From Actinacidiphila bryophytorum (GTDB lineage Bacteria > Actinomycetota > Actinomycetes > Streptomycetales > Streptomycetaceae), in NCBI RefSeq assembly GCF_016916835.1, contig NZ_JAFFIX010000002.1, positions 62,001 to 126,000 on the forward strand: 64,000 bases of DNA. The letters are read 5' to 3'. Positions 8,256 through 16,707 of the stretch are shown piece by piece. The first letter of the stretch is position 1. Every line of letters begins with the position of its first letter. Made by a program: the position numbers and the translations under genes. Below the pieces are notes generated by a model. That model was not told the origin of the DNA. It ran no database searches and worked only from the letters and a program-made list of their open reading frames with translations.

Positions 8256-9212
8256 ATGATCGAGACCAGGGGACTGCGGAAGTCCTTCCGCACCGGGCGC
8301 CGCCGCAAGGCCACGACCGTGGAGGCGGTCGCGGGCCTGGACCTGGCGGTGGCCGAGGGCGAGATATTCGGCTTCCTCGGCCCGAACGGCGCGGGCAAGA
8401 CCACGACCCTGCGGATGCTGGCCACGCTGCTGCCGCCCGACGGCGGCGAGGCGGTCGTGGCCGGCTCGGACCTGCGCACCGCCCAGGCGGCGGTCCGCCG
8501 CAGCATCGGCTACGTCGCCCAGGGCGGCGGCACCTGGGACGACGTGACGGCCCGCGAGGAACTGGTCATGCAGGCCAGGATGTACGGGGTGGGCAGGGCC
8601 GAGGCGCAGGAGCGGGCCACGGCCGCGCTCGACGCCTTCGACCTGACCGCGTACGCCGACCGGCACTGCCGTACGTACTCCGGCGGCCAGCGGCGGCGGG
8701 TGGACATCGCGCTGGGGGTGGTGCACCGGCCGAAGGTGCTGTTCCTGGACGAGCCGACCTCGGGCCTGGACCCGCAGAGCCGCGCGCACATGTGGGACGA
8801 GATCCGCCGGCTGCGGGCCGAGGGCATGACCGTCTTCCTGACGACGCACTACCTGGACGAGGCCGACGCGCTGTGCGACCGGATCGCCATCATCGACGGC
8901 GGCGGCATCGTCGCCGAGGGCACCCCCGCCGAGCTGAAGCGGGAGATCGCCGGCGAGGTCGTCACGGTGGAGGTCGCAGAGCACGCGGCGAAGGCGGCCG
9001 AGGTGCTGGCCCAGCAGGACTGCGTACGGTCCGCCGAGCTGCGCGACGAGGGCGGCCTGCGGCTTGCGGTGGACGCGGGCGAGACGGCGATGCCGCGCAT
9101 CATGCGGGCGCTGGCCGACGTGGGCGTGGAGCTGACGACCATCGAGCTGCACCGGCCCACGCTGGACGACGTGTTCCTGACCAGGACCGGCCGCTCGCTG
9201 CGGGAGTCCTGA
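8256..9212 (+). CDS. ABC transporter ATP-binding protein (DrrA-like)
   Basis: A 318-residue ATPase. Walker A is GPNGAGKTT (residues 42-50), the signature is YSGGQRRR (~148) and Walker B is VLFLDEPTSGLDP. The C-terminal ~90 residues match the DrrA-type regulatory tail ending in LDDVFLTRTGRSLRE. The 100-bp gap from the permease contains two copies of cgaccggtgcgcc but no clear terminator, so the pair is probably one transcript. With the permease it likely exports the cluster's product and confers self-resistance (inference). Confidence 0.9.
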   Translation: MIETRGLRKSFRTGRRRKATTVEAVAGLDLAVAEGEIFGFLGPNGAGKTTTLRMLATLLPPDGGEAVVAGSDLRTAQAAVRRSIGYVAQGGGTWDDVTAREELVMQARMYGVGRAEAQERATAALDAFDLTAYADRHCRTYSGGQRRRVDIALGVVHRPKVLFLDEPTSGLDPQSRAHMWDEIRRLRAEGMTVFLTTHYLDEADALCDRIAIIDGGGIVAEGTPAELKREIAGEVVTVEVAEHAAKAAEVLAQQDCVRSAELRDEGGLRLAVDAGETAMPRIMRALADVGVELTTIELHRPTLDDVFLTRTGRSLRES

Positions 9213-9213
9213 C

Positions 9214-10269
9214 ATGGCGCGCGGCACAGCGGAGCCCGGCGGGACGGACAGCAGGCAGGACGACACGACGGACGAGGAGCGGGACATGGGCGAGGGCCGG
9301 CCGGTGCGCCGCGCGGTCGTCACGGGCGGCGCCGGCTTCGTCGGCTCGCACCTGTGCGACCGGCTGCGCGCCGAGGGGACCGAGGTGGTCTGCATCGACA
9401 ACCTCATCACCGGCAGCACCGACAACCTGCGGGCGCGCGCGGCCGATCCGGGGTTCTCGCTGGAGGTGCGGGACGTGTGCGACCCCTTCGACGTGGCAGG
9501 TCCCGTCGACCTGGTGCTGCACCTGGCCTCGCCCGCCTCGCCGCACGACTACGCCCGGCACCCGCTGGAGACGCTGCGGGCCGGTGCGCACGGCACCGCC
9601 AACGCCCTGGACCTGGCCCACCGCAAAGGTGCCCGCTTCCTGCTGGCCTCCACCTCCGAGGTGTACGGCGACCCGCTGGTCCACCCGCAGACCGAGGACT
9701 ACTGGGGCAACGTCAACCCGGTCGGCCCGCGCAGCCAGTACGACGAGGCCAAGCGCTACGCAGAGGCGCTGACCACCGCCTACCGCGGCGCCAGGCGCGT
9801 GGACACCGTCATCGTGCGGCTGTTCAACACCTACGGCCCACGGATGCGGCCCGAGGACGGCAGGGCGGTGCCGACCTTCGTCACGCAGGCGCTCGCGGGC
9901 GAGCCGCTGACCGTCGCGGGCGACGGCTCGCAGACCAGGTCCCTGTGCTACGTGGACGACACCGTCGGCGGCATCCTCGCCGCGGCGGCCGCGGTGCACC
10001 CGGGACCTGTCAACCTGGGCAACCCGGTGGAGCTGACGATCCTGGAGCTGGCCCGCCGGGTCCGCGACCTGTGCCGGTCGGCCTCACCGATCGCCTTCGT
10101 GGCAAGGCCGGTCGACGACCCGGGCCTGCGCAGACCCGACATCACCCTGGCCCGGGCCGAGTTGGGCTGGCAGCCGGTGGTCGACTTCGACAAGGGCCTG
10201 GCGATGACGGTCGACTGGTTCTCCCGGCTCGGCCTACCTCCGAGGTCCCCTGTCTCCGGGCTCAGCTGA
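9214..10269 (+). CDS. UDP-glucuronate decarboxylase / UDP-xylose synthase-type SDR
   Basis: A 351-residue extended SDR. It has VTGGAGFVGSHL (NAD site), NLITGSTDN, HLASPASPHDY, LASTSEVYGDPLVHPQ and YDEAKRYAEAL, where Tyr/Lys of YxxxK are catalytic; this combination is typical of UXS-type decarboxylases rather than RmlB. ATG 9214 has GGGAG 8 bases upstream; a second good start is ATG 9286 (GGAG 6 bases upstream), which would remove a polar 24-residue extension. It likely supplies UDP-xylose to the glycosyltransferase of the operon. It ends 8 bp into the convergent SARP gene (stops overlap tail to tail), so this is the operon's last gene. Confidence 0.8.
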   Translation: MARGTAEPGGTDSRQDDTTDEERDMGEGRPVRRAVVTGGAGFVGSHLCDRLRAEGTEVVCIDNLITGSTDNLRARAADPGFSLEVRDVCDPFDVAGPVDLVLHLASPASPHDYARHPLETLRAGAHGTANALDLAHRKGARFLLASTSEVYGDPLVHPQTEDYWGNVNPVGPRSQYDEAKRYAEALTTAYRGARRVDTVIVRLFNTYGPRMRPEDGRAVPTFVTQALAGEPLTVAGDGSQTRSLCYVDDTVGGILAAAAAVHPGPVNLGNPVELTILELARRVRDLCRSASPIAFVARPVDDPGLRRPDITLARAELGWQPVVDFDKGLAMTVDWFSRLGLPPRSPVSGLS

Positions 10270-12250
10270 ACTCCGAGGTCTCCCCCGCCCTGCTGCGGGC
10301 GGCCGCCTGGCCGATCCTGCGCTGCAGGTGCGCCCTGCGCAGCCGCCCGGTGGACCCGTAGAGCACCTCGGCGGTCAGCGCGTGGGTGAAGCGGAACCAG
10401 CCCAGGCGCTGCTGGTCCTCGGCGACCAGCCCCGCCGCCACGGCCGCGTCCAGCGCTTCGAGTGCCGCGTCGATGCCGACCGGCGCGGCCTCGGCGACGA
10501 CGTCGATGTCGAAGTGCCGCCCCGCGACCGCGGCCACCGACAGCACCCCGGCGGCGGACGGCGGCAGTTGGGCCACCCGGCGCAGCACCACCTCGCGTAC
10601 GGGCACGGGCACCGGCACGGTGTGCGGCTGCTCGATGCGCTGCTCACCGGTCAGCTGCTTGACCATCTCCCGCAGGTAGAACGGGTGGCCCTCGGTGCGG
10701 TCCCACAGCGCCTGCGCGGTGTGCGCGCCGACCTCCCGGTGCAGCATGGCGCCCGCGAGCCGCTGCGTCTCCTGTACGTCGAGGCCGCCCAGCACGATCC
10801 CGGTGGTCTCCGCGCGGGCCAGCGCCGCCACGGTCTCGGTCAGCGCCGGCTCGCCCGAGCGGTGGCCGACGGCGACCAGCAGCCGCCCGGCGGGCAGCGC
10901 GTCGGCCAGGTGGGCCAGCAGCCGCAGCGAGCCGGTGTCGGCCCGGTGCAGGTGGTCGAGCACCACGACCAGCGGGGTGCCCTGCGAGGCGCCCGTCAGG
11001 TAGTCCACGATCGCGTCGAAGCGCCGCAGCGTCGCGGTGTCGGCGTCGGCGCCTTCCCCGGCCCGCAGCACCTCGCTGTCGAGGAGTTCGGCCACCGGGT
11101 CGGGCACCGGCCACTGCGGGCAGCACGCGGCGAGCGTGCGCAGCACCTGCTGCCAGGGCCACAGCGGCGGCGCGGCCACATGCTCGGGGCTCGCGCCCCA
11201 CAGGACGGGGACGCCGGCGGACGCGGCGAAGCGGCGTAACAGCGCGGTCTTTCCGATCCCCGGCTCGCCGGAGACCGTCACCACCTGCCCGTGCCCGGCC
11301 GCGGCGGCCGGCAGCGCCTCGGCGAGCCGGCGCAGCGCCGCCTCCCGGCCGACGAAGACGTCGGCGTCCGGCGCGGAACCGGCGGTGCGGGGGGCCGGCA
11401 CGGTGGGCAGGTCGCGGATGACCGGCGGGGCGGGCGGCTGCCAGTCGAGCGCGGGCGCCTGGTTGAGGATCTCGCTCTCCAGGTGCTGGAGCGCGGGCCT
11501 GGGGTCGATGCCCAACTCCCGTGCGAGGCGCTGCTGGTTGGTGCGCAGCACCGCGAGCGCGTCGGCCTGCCGCCCGGCCCGGTAGAGGGCCAGGCTCAGC
11601 AGTTCGCAGCCGTACTCGCGCAACGGGTGCGCCTGCGTGAAGGCTTCGAGTTCCGCGACCGCCATCTCGTGGGCGCCGGCGGCCAGCAGGGCGGCGCAGC
11701 GGCCCTCGACCAGCGACAGACGCAGCTCCTCCAGGCGTTCGACCTCGGGCACCACATGGGTGGCGGTGGCGACCTCCGCGTAGGCCTGGCCCCGCCACAT
11801 CGCAAGACCCGCCTCGAACTCGCCGAGGGCCAGCCGCCGGTCGCCGCGGCCCCACGCGTGCCACCCGGCGGTGGCCCGCTCGCAGAAGCGGTGGACGTCG
11901 ACACGCACGGCCCGGCTGTCCAGCAGGTAGCCCTGGCCGTGGGTGCGCAGCACCGTCGCGGGCGTCCTGCGCTCCCTGGCCGGCTCCAGCACCCGGCGCA
12001 GGTTGGCGACGTAGGCGTGCAGCGAGGTGCGGGCGGAGGGCGGCGGGCGCCCCTCCCACAGCTCCTCCAGCATCACGTCGACGGTGACGGGCCGGCCGAC
12101 GCGGCTCACCAGCAGGGCCAGTAACGCCCGCTGTTTGGGAGTACCCAGATCGACCATCCGGCCGCCGACGACGGCCTCCACGGGCCCGAGCGCCCGGAAT
12201 TCCACAAAAGGACCGCCACCAGCACTGCTGTCTTGCCCGGCCATGATCAT
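10262..12250 (-). CDS. SARP-family activator with AAA/NB-ARC ATPase domain
   Basis: A 662-residue regulator. Order: winged-helix DNA-binding domain (~15-110, LGTPKQRALLALLV), bacterial transcriptional activator domain (~112-260), then an ATPase domain with VFVGREAAL, Walker A GEPGIGKT (~330) and VVVLDHLHRAD. It ends soon after the ATPase region and lacks the long TPR tail of AfsR. Two in-frame TTA codons (43 and 338; template taa at 12122-12124 and 11237-11239) indicate bldA dependence. ATG 12250 is taken because the winged-helix domain begins just after it. It sits between the two rightward operons and is divergent from the ligase/cupin/CreE/CreD cassette, so it is the likely pathway-specific activator (inference). 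Confidence 0.88.
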   Translation of the reverse strand: MIMAGQDSSAGGGPFVEFRALGPVEAVVGGRMVDLGTPKQRALLALLVSRVGRPVTVDVMLEELWEGRPPPSARTSLHAYVANLRRVLEPARERRTPATVLRTHGQGYLLDSRAVRVDVHRFCERATAGWHAWGRGDRRLALGEFEAGLAMWRGQAYAEVATATHVVPEVERLEELRLSLVEGRCAALLAAGAHEMAVAELEAFTQAHPLREYGCELLSLALYRAGRQADALAVLRTNQQRLARELGIDPRPALQHLESEILNQAPALDWQPPAPPVIRDLPTVPAPRTAGSAPDADVFVGREAALRRLAEALPAAAAGHGQVVTVSGEPGIGKTALLRRFAASAGVPVLWGASPEHVAAPPLWPWQQVLRTLAACCPQWPVPDPVAELLDSEVLRAGEGADADTATLRRFDAIVDYLTGASQGTPLVVVLDHLHRADTGSLRLLAHLADALPAGRLLVAVGHRSGEPALTETVAALARAETTGIVLGGLDVQETQRLAGAMLHREVGAHTAQALWDRTEGHPFYLREMVKQLTGEQRIEQPHTVPVPVPVREVVLRRVAQLPPSAAGVLSVAAVAGRHFDIDVVAEAAPVGIDAALEALDAAVAAGLVAEDQQRLGWFRFTHALTAEVLYGSTGRLRRAHLQRRIGQAAARSRAGETSEFS

Positions 12251-12366
12251 GGCCGCACCCCCGTGAATCACACAGACACAGCCAGGAACAGCTCCCGATT
12301 GATGACCGGATACGAGCGTGGCCATCGGGTGACTCCCTGTCAAGGCCCGAAAAATGTCGCGCTCTC

Positions 12367-12380
12367 GCCCGAATTCGGGC
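12367..12380. promoter_or_regulatory. perfect 14-bp palindrome between SARP and the ligase cassette
   Basis: GCCCGAATTCGGGC in the 312-bp divergent gap. Its position between two divergent genes suggests a protein-binding site. SARPs usually bind direct heptamer repeats, so the binder may be another regulator. Confidence 0.35.
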
Positions 12381-12562
12381 TGATTCTTCGGTTTGCCCGC
12401 CAGCCCACCGCCAAGCCGGCGCCAACCCCGTCGACAGTGCGACGCAAGCCAGGTGGCCGATGCTGGGACGCCTCGGTGCTCGTTGAGCGTGTCCTCTCGC
12501 GCCGCCGAGCCGGCGACGACCCGAATTCCATCGCATTTCCTGGAAAGGGAGCTGGTCCAACG

Positions 12563-14152
12563 ATGATGGGCTTCATGGTCGACCGTGCGATATCCAAGCA
12601 CGGTCTTCAGCTCGGCAGCATGCCGGAAATGGCCGCGGCCAAGAACAGCGCGACCCAGCTCAGCCTCGACCACGACCTCCATGTGCTCCCCGACGCGGGT
12701 CGGCGTCTGACGGTGGGCCGGCTCGCCGAGCACGTGGACGACCTCGCGGGCCGCCTGGCCGCCGCCGGCGTCCGCTCCGGCGACACCATCGCCATCTACA
12801 AGTCCCCCAACTTCGACGTGTGGATGCTGGCTTCGGCCGCCGCCCGGGTCGGCGCGGTCCCGGTGATGCTCCAGCCGGCGCTGGACGGCGCCACGGTGGG
12901 CATCCTGCTCGGCCGGCTGCACCGGCCGCACCTGCTGACCGACCTGCCCAAGCTGCACGTGCTGGCCGACGTGCCGGTCATGGAACTGGCCAAGACGGTG
13001 ATCGTCTCGCACGGCGAGTGGCCCGGAGCGGTGGCGCTCACCGACCTGGCGGGCTCCCCGCGGGTCGAGCCGGTCTTCCGCGGCCTGGACGAGCCGGCGA
13101 TGATCACCCACACCTCCGGCACCACCGGTGTGCCCAAGCTCGTGGTGCACACCCCGCGGACCATGGGCGTACGGCTGCGCCCGCAGTGGTGGCTGCTGTC
13201 GCTGATGTGGCGGCGCGACACCGTCGCGATCAACCTGCCCTTCGTGCACTCGCGGATGTACGCGGCGATGTCGCTGGTGCTGATGAAGGCGATGCCGGTG
13301 CTGCTGATGAACAACCCCAAGCCGGACGACGTGGCGGGGATGCTGGCCGCGCACAAGCCGACCTTCATCGAGGCGCTGCCGAACGCGTTCATGGACTGGG
13401 AGCCGCTGGCCGACGACCCGCGCAAGCCCTTCGCGTCGGTGAAGTACTTCAGCAGCACCTTCGACGCGATCCACCCCAGGACCATCACCCGGCTGATCTC
13501 GGCGTCCAAGCGACGGGTGCCGCTGTTTTTCCAGATCTACGGGCAGAGCGAGGTCGGCCCCGCCGTCGGGCGGCCCTACTTCAGCAAGTCGGTGCACCGC
13601 ACCGACGGCCGCTGCGTCGGCTACCCGATGCCAGGATGCGCGCAGATCCGGGTGGTCAGCCGGAACGGCAAGCGTCCCTCGAAGGCCAACCCCGGTTCCA
13701 TCGAGGTCCGCTGGGACGGCATCGCACACAGCTACTTCGGTGAGCCCGAGCGCTACGAGGCCAACAAGCACGACGGCTGGTGGCGTACCGGCGACGTCGG
13801 CTACCGCACCAGGCGCGGCTGCCTGCACATGCTCGACCGCGAGGTGGACATGGTGCCGGAGACCAGCAGCACCCTGGAGATCGAGGACCTGATGATCAGC
13901 CGGCTCGACGAGCTGACCGAGCTGGTCGTGGTCATCGGCCCGAACGCCGAGCCGATCCCGGTGATCTGCACCGACGGCGACCGCCCGCTGGACATGGAGC
14001 GCTGGCGCACCGCCGCCGCGGACTTCCCGCAGCTGGCGGACCCGGTGCAGCTCCCGCAGTCCGAGCTTCCCAGGACCGCGACCATGAAGGTCCGCAGGAT
14101 CGAGCTGTCGCAGCTGCTGCAGAGCCGAGCCACAGGAGGGCACGTCGCATGA
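12563..14152 (+). CDS. acyl-CoA-ligase-like enzyme, candidate ATP-dependent diazotase
   Basis: A 529-residue ANL-superfamily protein. P-loop THTSGTTGVPK (~residue 180), IYGQSEVGPA, WWRTGDVGYRTRRG and a C-terminal PRTATMKVRR; the catalytic Lys is present, but the usual Gly before it is Met. The hinge LDREVDMVPETSS differs from ordinary acyl-CoA ligases (GRxxD...G). CreM and AvaA6 are ligase-family proteins that use ATP and nitrite to diazotise aromatic amines (established). Being coupled to a cupin and CreE/CreD-like genes makes this the best diazotase or N-nitrosating candidate (inference); an ordinary acyl ligase is the alternative. ATG 12563 follows GGAAAGGGAG. The stop overlaps the cupin start (ATGA). 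Confidence 0.75.
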   Translation: MMGFMVDRAISKHGLQLGSMPEMAAAKNSATQLSLDHDLHVLPDAGRRLTVGRLAEHVDDLAGRLAAAGVRSGDTIAIYKSPNFDVWMLASAAARVGAVPVMLQPALDGATVGILLGRLHRPHLLTDLPKLHVLADVPVMELAKTVIVSHGEWPGAVALTDLAGSPRVEPVFRGLDEPAMITHTSGTTGVPKLVVHTPRTMGVRLRPQWWLLSLMWRRDTVAINLPFVHSRMYAAMSLVLMKAMPVLLMNNPKPDDVAGMLAAHKPTFIEALPNAFMDWEPLADDPRKPFASVKYFSSTFDAIHPRTITRLISASKRRVPLFFQIYGQSEVGPAVGRPYFSKSVHRTDGRCVGYPMPGCAQIRVVSRNGKRPSKANPGSIEVRWDGIAHSYFGEPERYEANKHDGWWRTGDVGYRTRRGCLHMLDREVDMVPETSSTLEIEDLMISRLDELTELVVVIGPNAEPIPVICTDGDRPLDMERWRTAAADFPQLADPVQLPQSELPRTATMKVRRIELSQLLQSRATGGHVA

Positions 14153-14676
14153 AGGGCCTCATCGTCCCGCCCGGCCAGGGCAAAAGGCTGCTGACCAAGG
14201 CACAGGACGTCACGTTCAAGGTCACCGGCGCCGACGGCGGTTTCGCCTCCACCTTCGAGGTGGTCGTGCCGCCCGGCTTCAACGTCGGCGCCCATGTCCA
14301 CGAGCACTCCACGGAGTTCTTCTACGTCCTCGAAGGCGAGCTGGACGTCTTCGCGTTCGAGCCGGTGGAGCGCACGGAGGACGACTGGCGGGACTGGAAG
14401 TCCCCCGACGGGGAGCAGATCCTGCGGGCCGGTCCCGGCAGCTGCATGTTCGTGCCGACGCACACCCCGCACGCCTTCACCAACGCCACCGACACCCCGG
14501 TCCGCATGCTCTTCCAGGCCTCGCCGCCGCCGGACCACGAGCGCTACTTCGAGGAGATCTGCGAGATCTTCTCCGCGGGCACCACGGTGGACTCCGGTGC
14601 GGTGCAGAAGCTGCGCGACCGCTACGACGTCCACCAGATCACCCCGCTGCGCTTCGAGCCGCCGACCGCCAAGTGA
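14149..14676 (+). CDS. cupin-domain protein of the nitrite/diazotisation cassette
   Basis: A 175-residue single-domain cupin. Motif 1 is visible as GAHVHEHSTEFFYVLEGE (two His and a Glu as metal ligands, ~residues 47-60) and motif 2 as PTHTPHAFTN (~103-112), resembling quercetin-dioxygenase-like small cupins. A strong AGGAGG site precedes the ATG, which overlaps the ligase stop (ATGA), so the two proteins are made together. The reaction is unknown. Co-expression with the candidate diazotase and the nitrous-acid genes suggests it acts on, or protects, a nitrogenous intermediate (inference). Confidence 0.75.
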   Translation: MKGLIVPPGQGKRLLTKAQDVTFKVTGADGGFASTFEVVVPPGFNVGAHVHEHSTEFFYVLEGELDVFAFEPVERTEDDWRDWKSPDGEQILRAGPGSCMFVPTHTPHAFTNATDTPVRMLFQASPPPDHERYFEEICEIFSAGTTVDSGAVQKLRDRYDVHQITPLRFEPPTAK

Positions 14677-14706
14677 GCCGCGACCACCAGTGAACGGAGT
14701 CCCGCT

Positions 14707-16707
14707 GTGAGCGGCGGACGCATCGAAGTGTGCCTCGTCGGCGCAGGCCCGCGCGGCCTCTCCCTGCTGGAGCGGATCTGCGCCCAGGAGCGCAGGTCCG
14801 CCCGCGGGCGCGCCCTCACCGTCCATGTCGTCGACCCCGACCCGCCCGGTGCGGGCCGGGTGTGGCGGCCGACCCAGTCCCGGCACCTGCTGATGAACAC
14901 CGTCGCCTCCCAGGTGACGGTCTTCACCGACGCCAGCGTCCACATCGAGGGGCCGCTGGAGGAGGGGCCGAGCCTCTACCAGTGGGCCAAGGCCCTCGAA
15001 CACATCGCGGCGACCTCCGGTGCGACGTCCATGGACGACGCGGCCCTGTCCGAGGCGCGGGCGCTCGGCCCCGACACCTACCCCACCCGGGCGCTCTACG
15101 GCCAGTACCTGACCTGGGCCTTCCGGCACGTCGCCGCCAACGCGCCCGCGCACGTGGCGGTCCGCGTCCACAAGGCGCGGGCGATCGGCCTGGTGGACGG
15201 CGACGCCGACCTCGGCGGCGCCGGGCCGCAGACCGTACTGCTGGACGACGGCACCCTGCTGACCGGACTCTCCGCGGTGATGCTCGCCCAGGGGCACGTA
15301 CCGGTGCTGCCCACGGGGGACGAGGCGGAGCTGGCCGGCTTCGCCGCCGGCGCCAACCTGACCTACGTGCCGCCGGCCAACCCCGCGGACGTGGACCTGT
15401 CGTCCGTCGCCCCCGGCGAGCACGTGCTGATCCGCGGCCTCGGCCTGAACTTCTTCGACTACATGGCCCTGTTCACCCACGGCAGGGGCGGCGTCTTCGA
15501 ACGCGTCGACGGGCAGCTGGTCTACCGCCCCTCGGGCCGCGAGCCGCGGCTGTTCGCCGGCTCCCGGCGGGGTGTGCCCTACCAGGCCCGCGGCGACAAC
15601 GAGAAGGGCGCGCACGGCCGTTACGCCCCCCGGCTGCTGACCGCCGAGTACGTCGCCGCGCTGCGCACCCCCTCCACCGCCCGCGAGCCGATCCGCTTCG
15701 GCACCGGGCTGTGGTCGCTGATCGCCATGGAAGTGCAGAGCGTCTACTACGAGACGCTGATCGCCCGCAGGGAAACCCCCACCGCGGCAGCCGACTTCGC
15801 CGCCCGCTACCTCACCTCGGCACCCGGCGAGGCGGAGCGGGAGCTGCTGGAGGAGGCCGGCATCGAGGAGGCCGAGCGCTGGGACTGGGCGCGCGTCGCC
15901 CGCCCCTACGACGCCGGCGACCTGCACGACCTGGCCGCCTTCCGCGCCTGGCTGCGCGGCTACCTCGACGAGGACGTGCGCAAGGCCCACGAGGGCAATG
16001 TCAGCGGCCCCTTCAAGGCCGCCCTCGACATCCTGCGGGACCTGCGCAACGAGGTGCGGCTCGCCGTCGACCACGGCGGTCTTGACGCCGCCTCGCACCG
16101 CGACGAGCTGGACGGCTGGTACACCCCGCTCAACGCCTACCTGTCGATCGGCCCGCCCGCCTCCCGCATCGAGGAGATGGCCGCGCTCATCGACGCAGGG
16201 GTGCTGGCCGTGACCGGCCCCGGCATGCAGATCGACACCGACCCCGGCGCCCCCGCCTTCGTGTGCACCTCGCGGGAGATCCCCGACGTGCTGGTGCGGG
16301 CGACCGTGCTGATCGAGGGCCGGCTGCCGGACATCGACCTGCGGCGCACCGCCGACCCGCTGATGGGCCAGCTGCTGCGCACCGGTCAGTGCCGCCCCTA
16401 CCGGGTGGCCGGGTCCGACGGCACCGACTACGAGACCGGCGGCCTGGCGGTGTCCGAGCGCCCCTACCGGCTGCTGGACGCCCGCGGAAGGGCGCACCCG
16501 CGCAGGTTCGCCTACGGGGTGCCCACCGAGTCCGTGCACTGGGTGACGGCCGCCGGCATCAGGCCGGGCGTCGGCTCGGTCACCCTGGAGGACTCCGACG
16601 CGATCGCCGCCGCCGTCCTCGCCCTGCCCGTACCGCAACTGCCGCCGGTGCGGCTGCCCGAGCAGGTCCTGACCGGCTACGGCACCGCAGCGGGTGCGGG
16701 CGCATGA
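14707..16707 (+). CDS. creE: CreE-like flavin-dependent monooxygenase (aspartate to nitrosuccinate)
   Basis: A 666-residue FAD/NAD(P)-binding protein. The dinucleotide fold opens the protein (EVCLVGAGPRGLSLLERI, residues ~4-21), RVWRPTQSRHLLMNTVA follows near 50-67, and later GLGLNFFDYMALF and YQARGDNEKGAHGRYAPR. Length and layout match CreE, which oxidises L-aspartate to nitrosuccinate in the aspartate-nitrosuccinate (ANS) pathway (established for cremeomycin). The case is strengthened by the immediately coupled CreD-like lyase. GTG 14707 has GGAG 8 bases upstream. The stop overlaps the next ATG (ATGA). Confidence 0.82.
   Translation: MSGGRIEVCLVGAGPRGLSLLERICAQERRSARGRALTVHVVDPDPPGAGRVWRPTQSRHLLMNTVASQVTVFTDASVHIEGPLEEGPSLYQWAKALEHIAATSGATSMDDAALSEARALGPDTYPTRALYGQYLTWAFRHVAANAPAHVAVRVHKARAIGLVDGDADLGGAGPQTVLLDDGTLLTGLSAVMLAQGHVPVLPTGDEAELAGFAAGANLTYVPPANPADVDLSSVAPGEHVLIRGLGLNFFDYMALFTHGRGGVFERVDGQLVYRPSGREPRLFAGSRRGVPYQARGDNEKGAHGRYAPRLLTAEYVAALRTPSTAREPIRFGTGLWSLIAMEVQSVYYETLIARRETPTAAADFAARYLTSAPGEAERELLEEAGIEEAERWDWARVARPYDAGDLHDLAAFRAWLRGYLDEDVRKAHEGNVSGPFKAALDILRDLRNEVRLAVDHGGLDAASHRDELDGWYTPLNAYLSIGPPASRIEEMAALIDAGVLAVTGPGMQIDTDPGAPAFVCTSREIPDVLVRATVLIEGRLPDIDLRRTADPLMGQLLRTGQCRPYRVAGSDGTDYETGGLAVSERPYRLLDARGRAHPRRFAYGVPTESVHWVTAAGIRPGVGSVTLEDSDAIAAAVLALPVPQLPPVRLPEQVLTGYGTAAGAGA

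Noticed and set aside
12251..14143. Minus-strand open frame extending the SARP gene upstream by >600 codons
   Set aside because: It is antisense to the well-supported ligase-like gene; its translation is low-complexity His/Arg/Val-rich. The SARP domain starts at ~12250.
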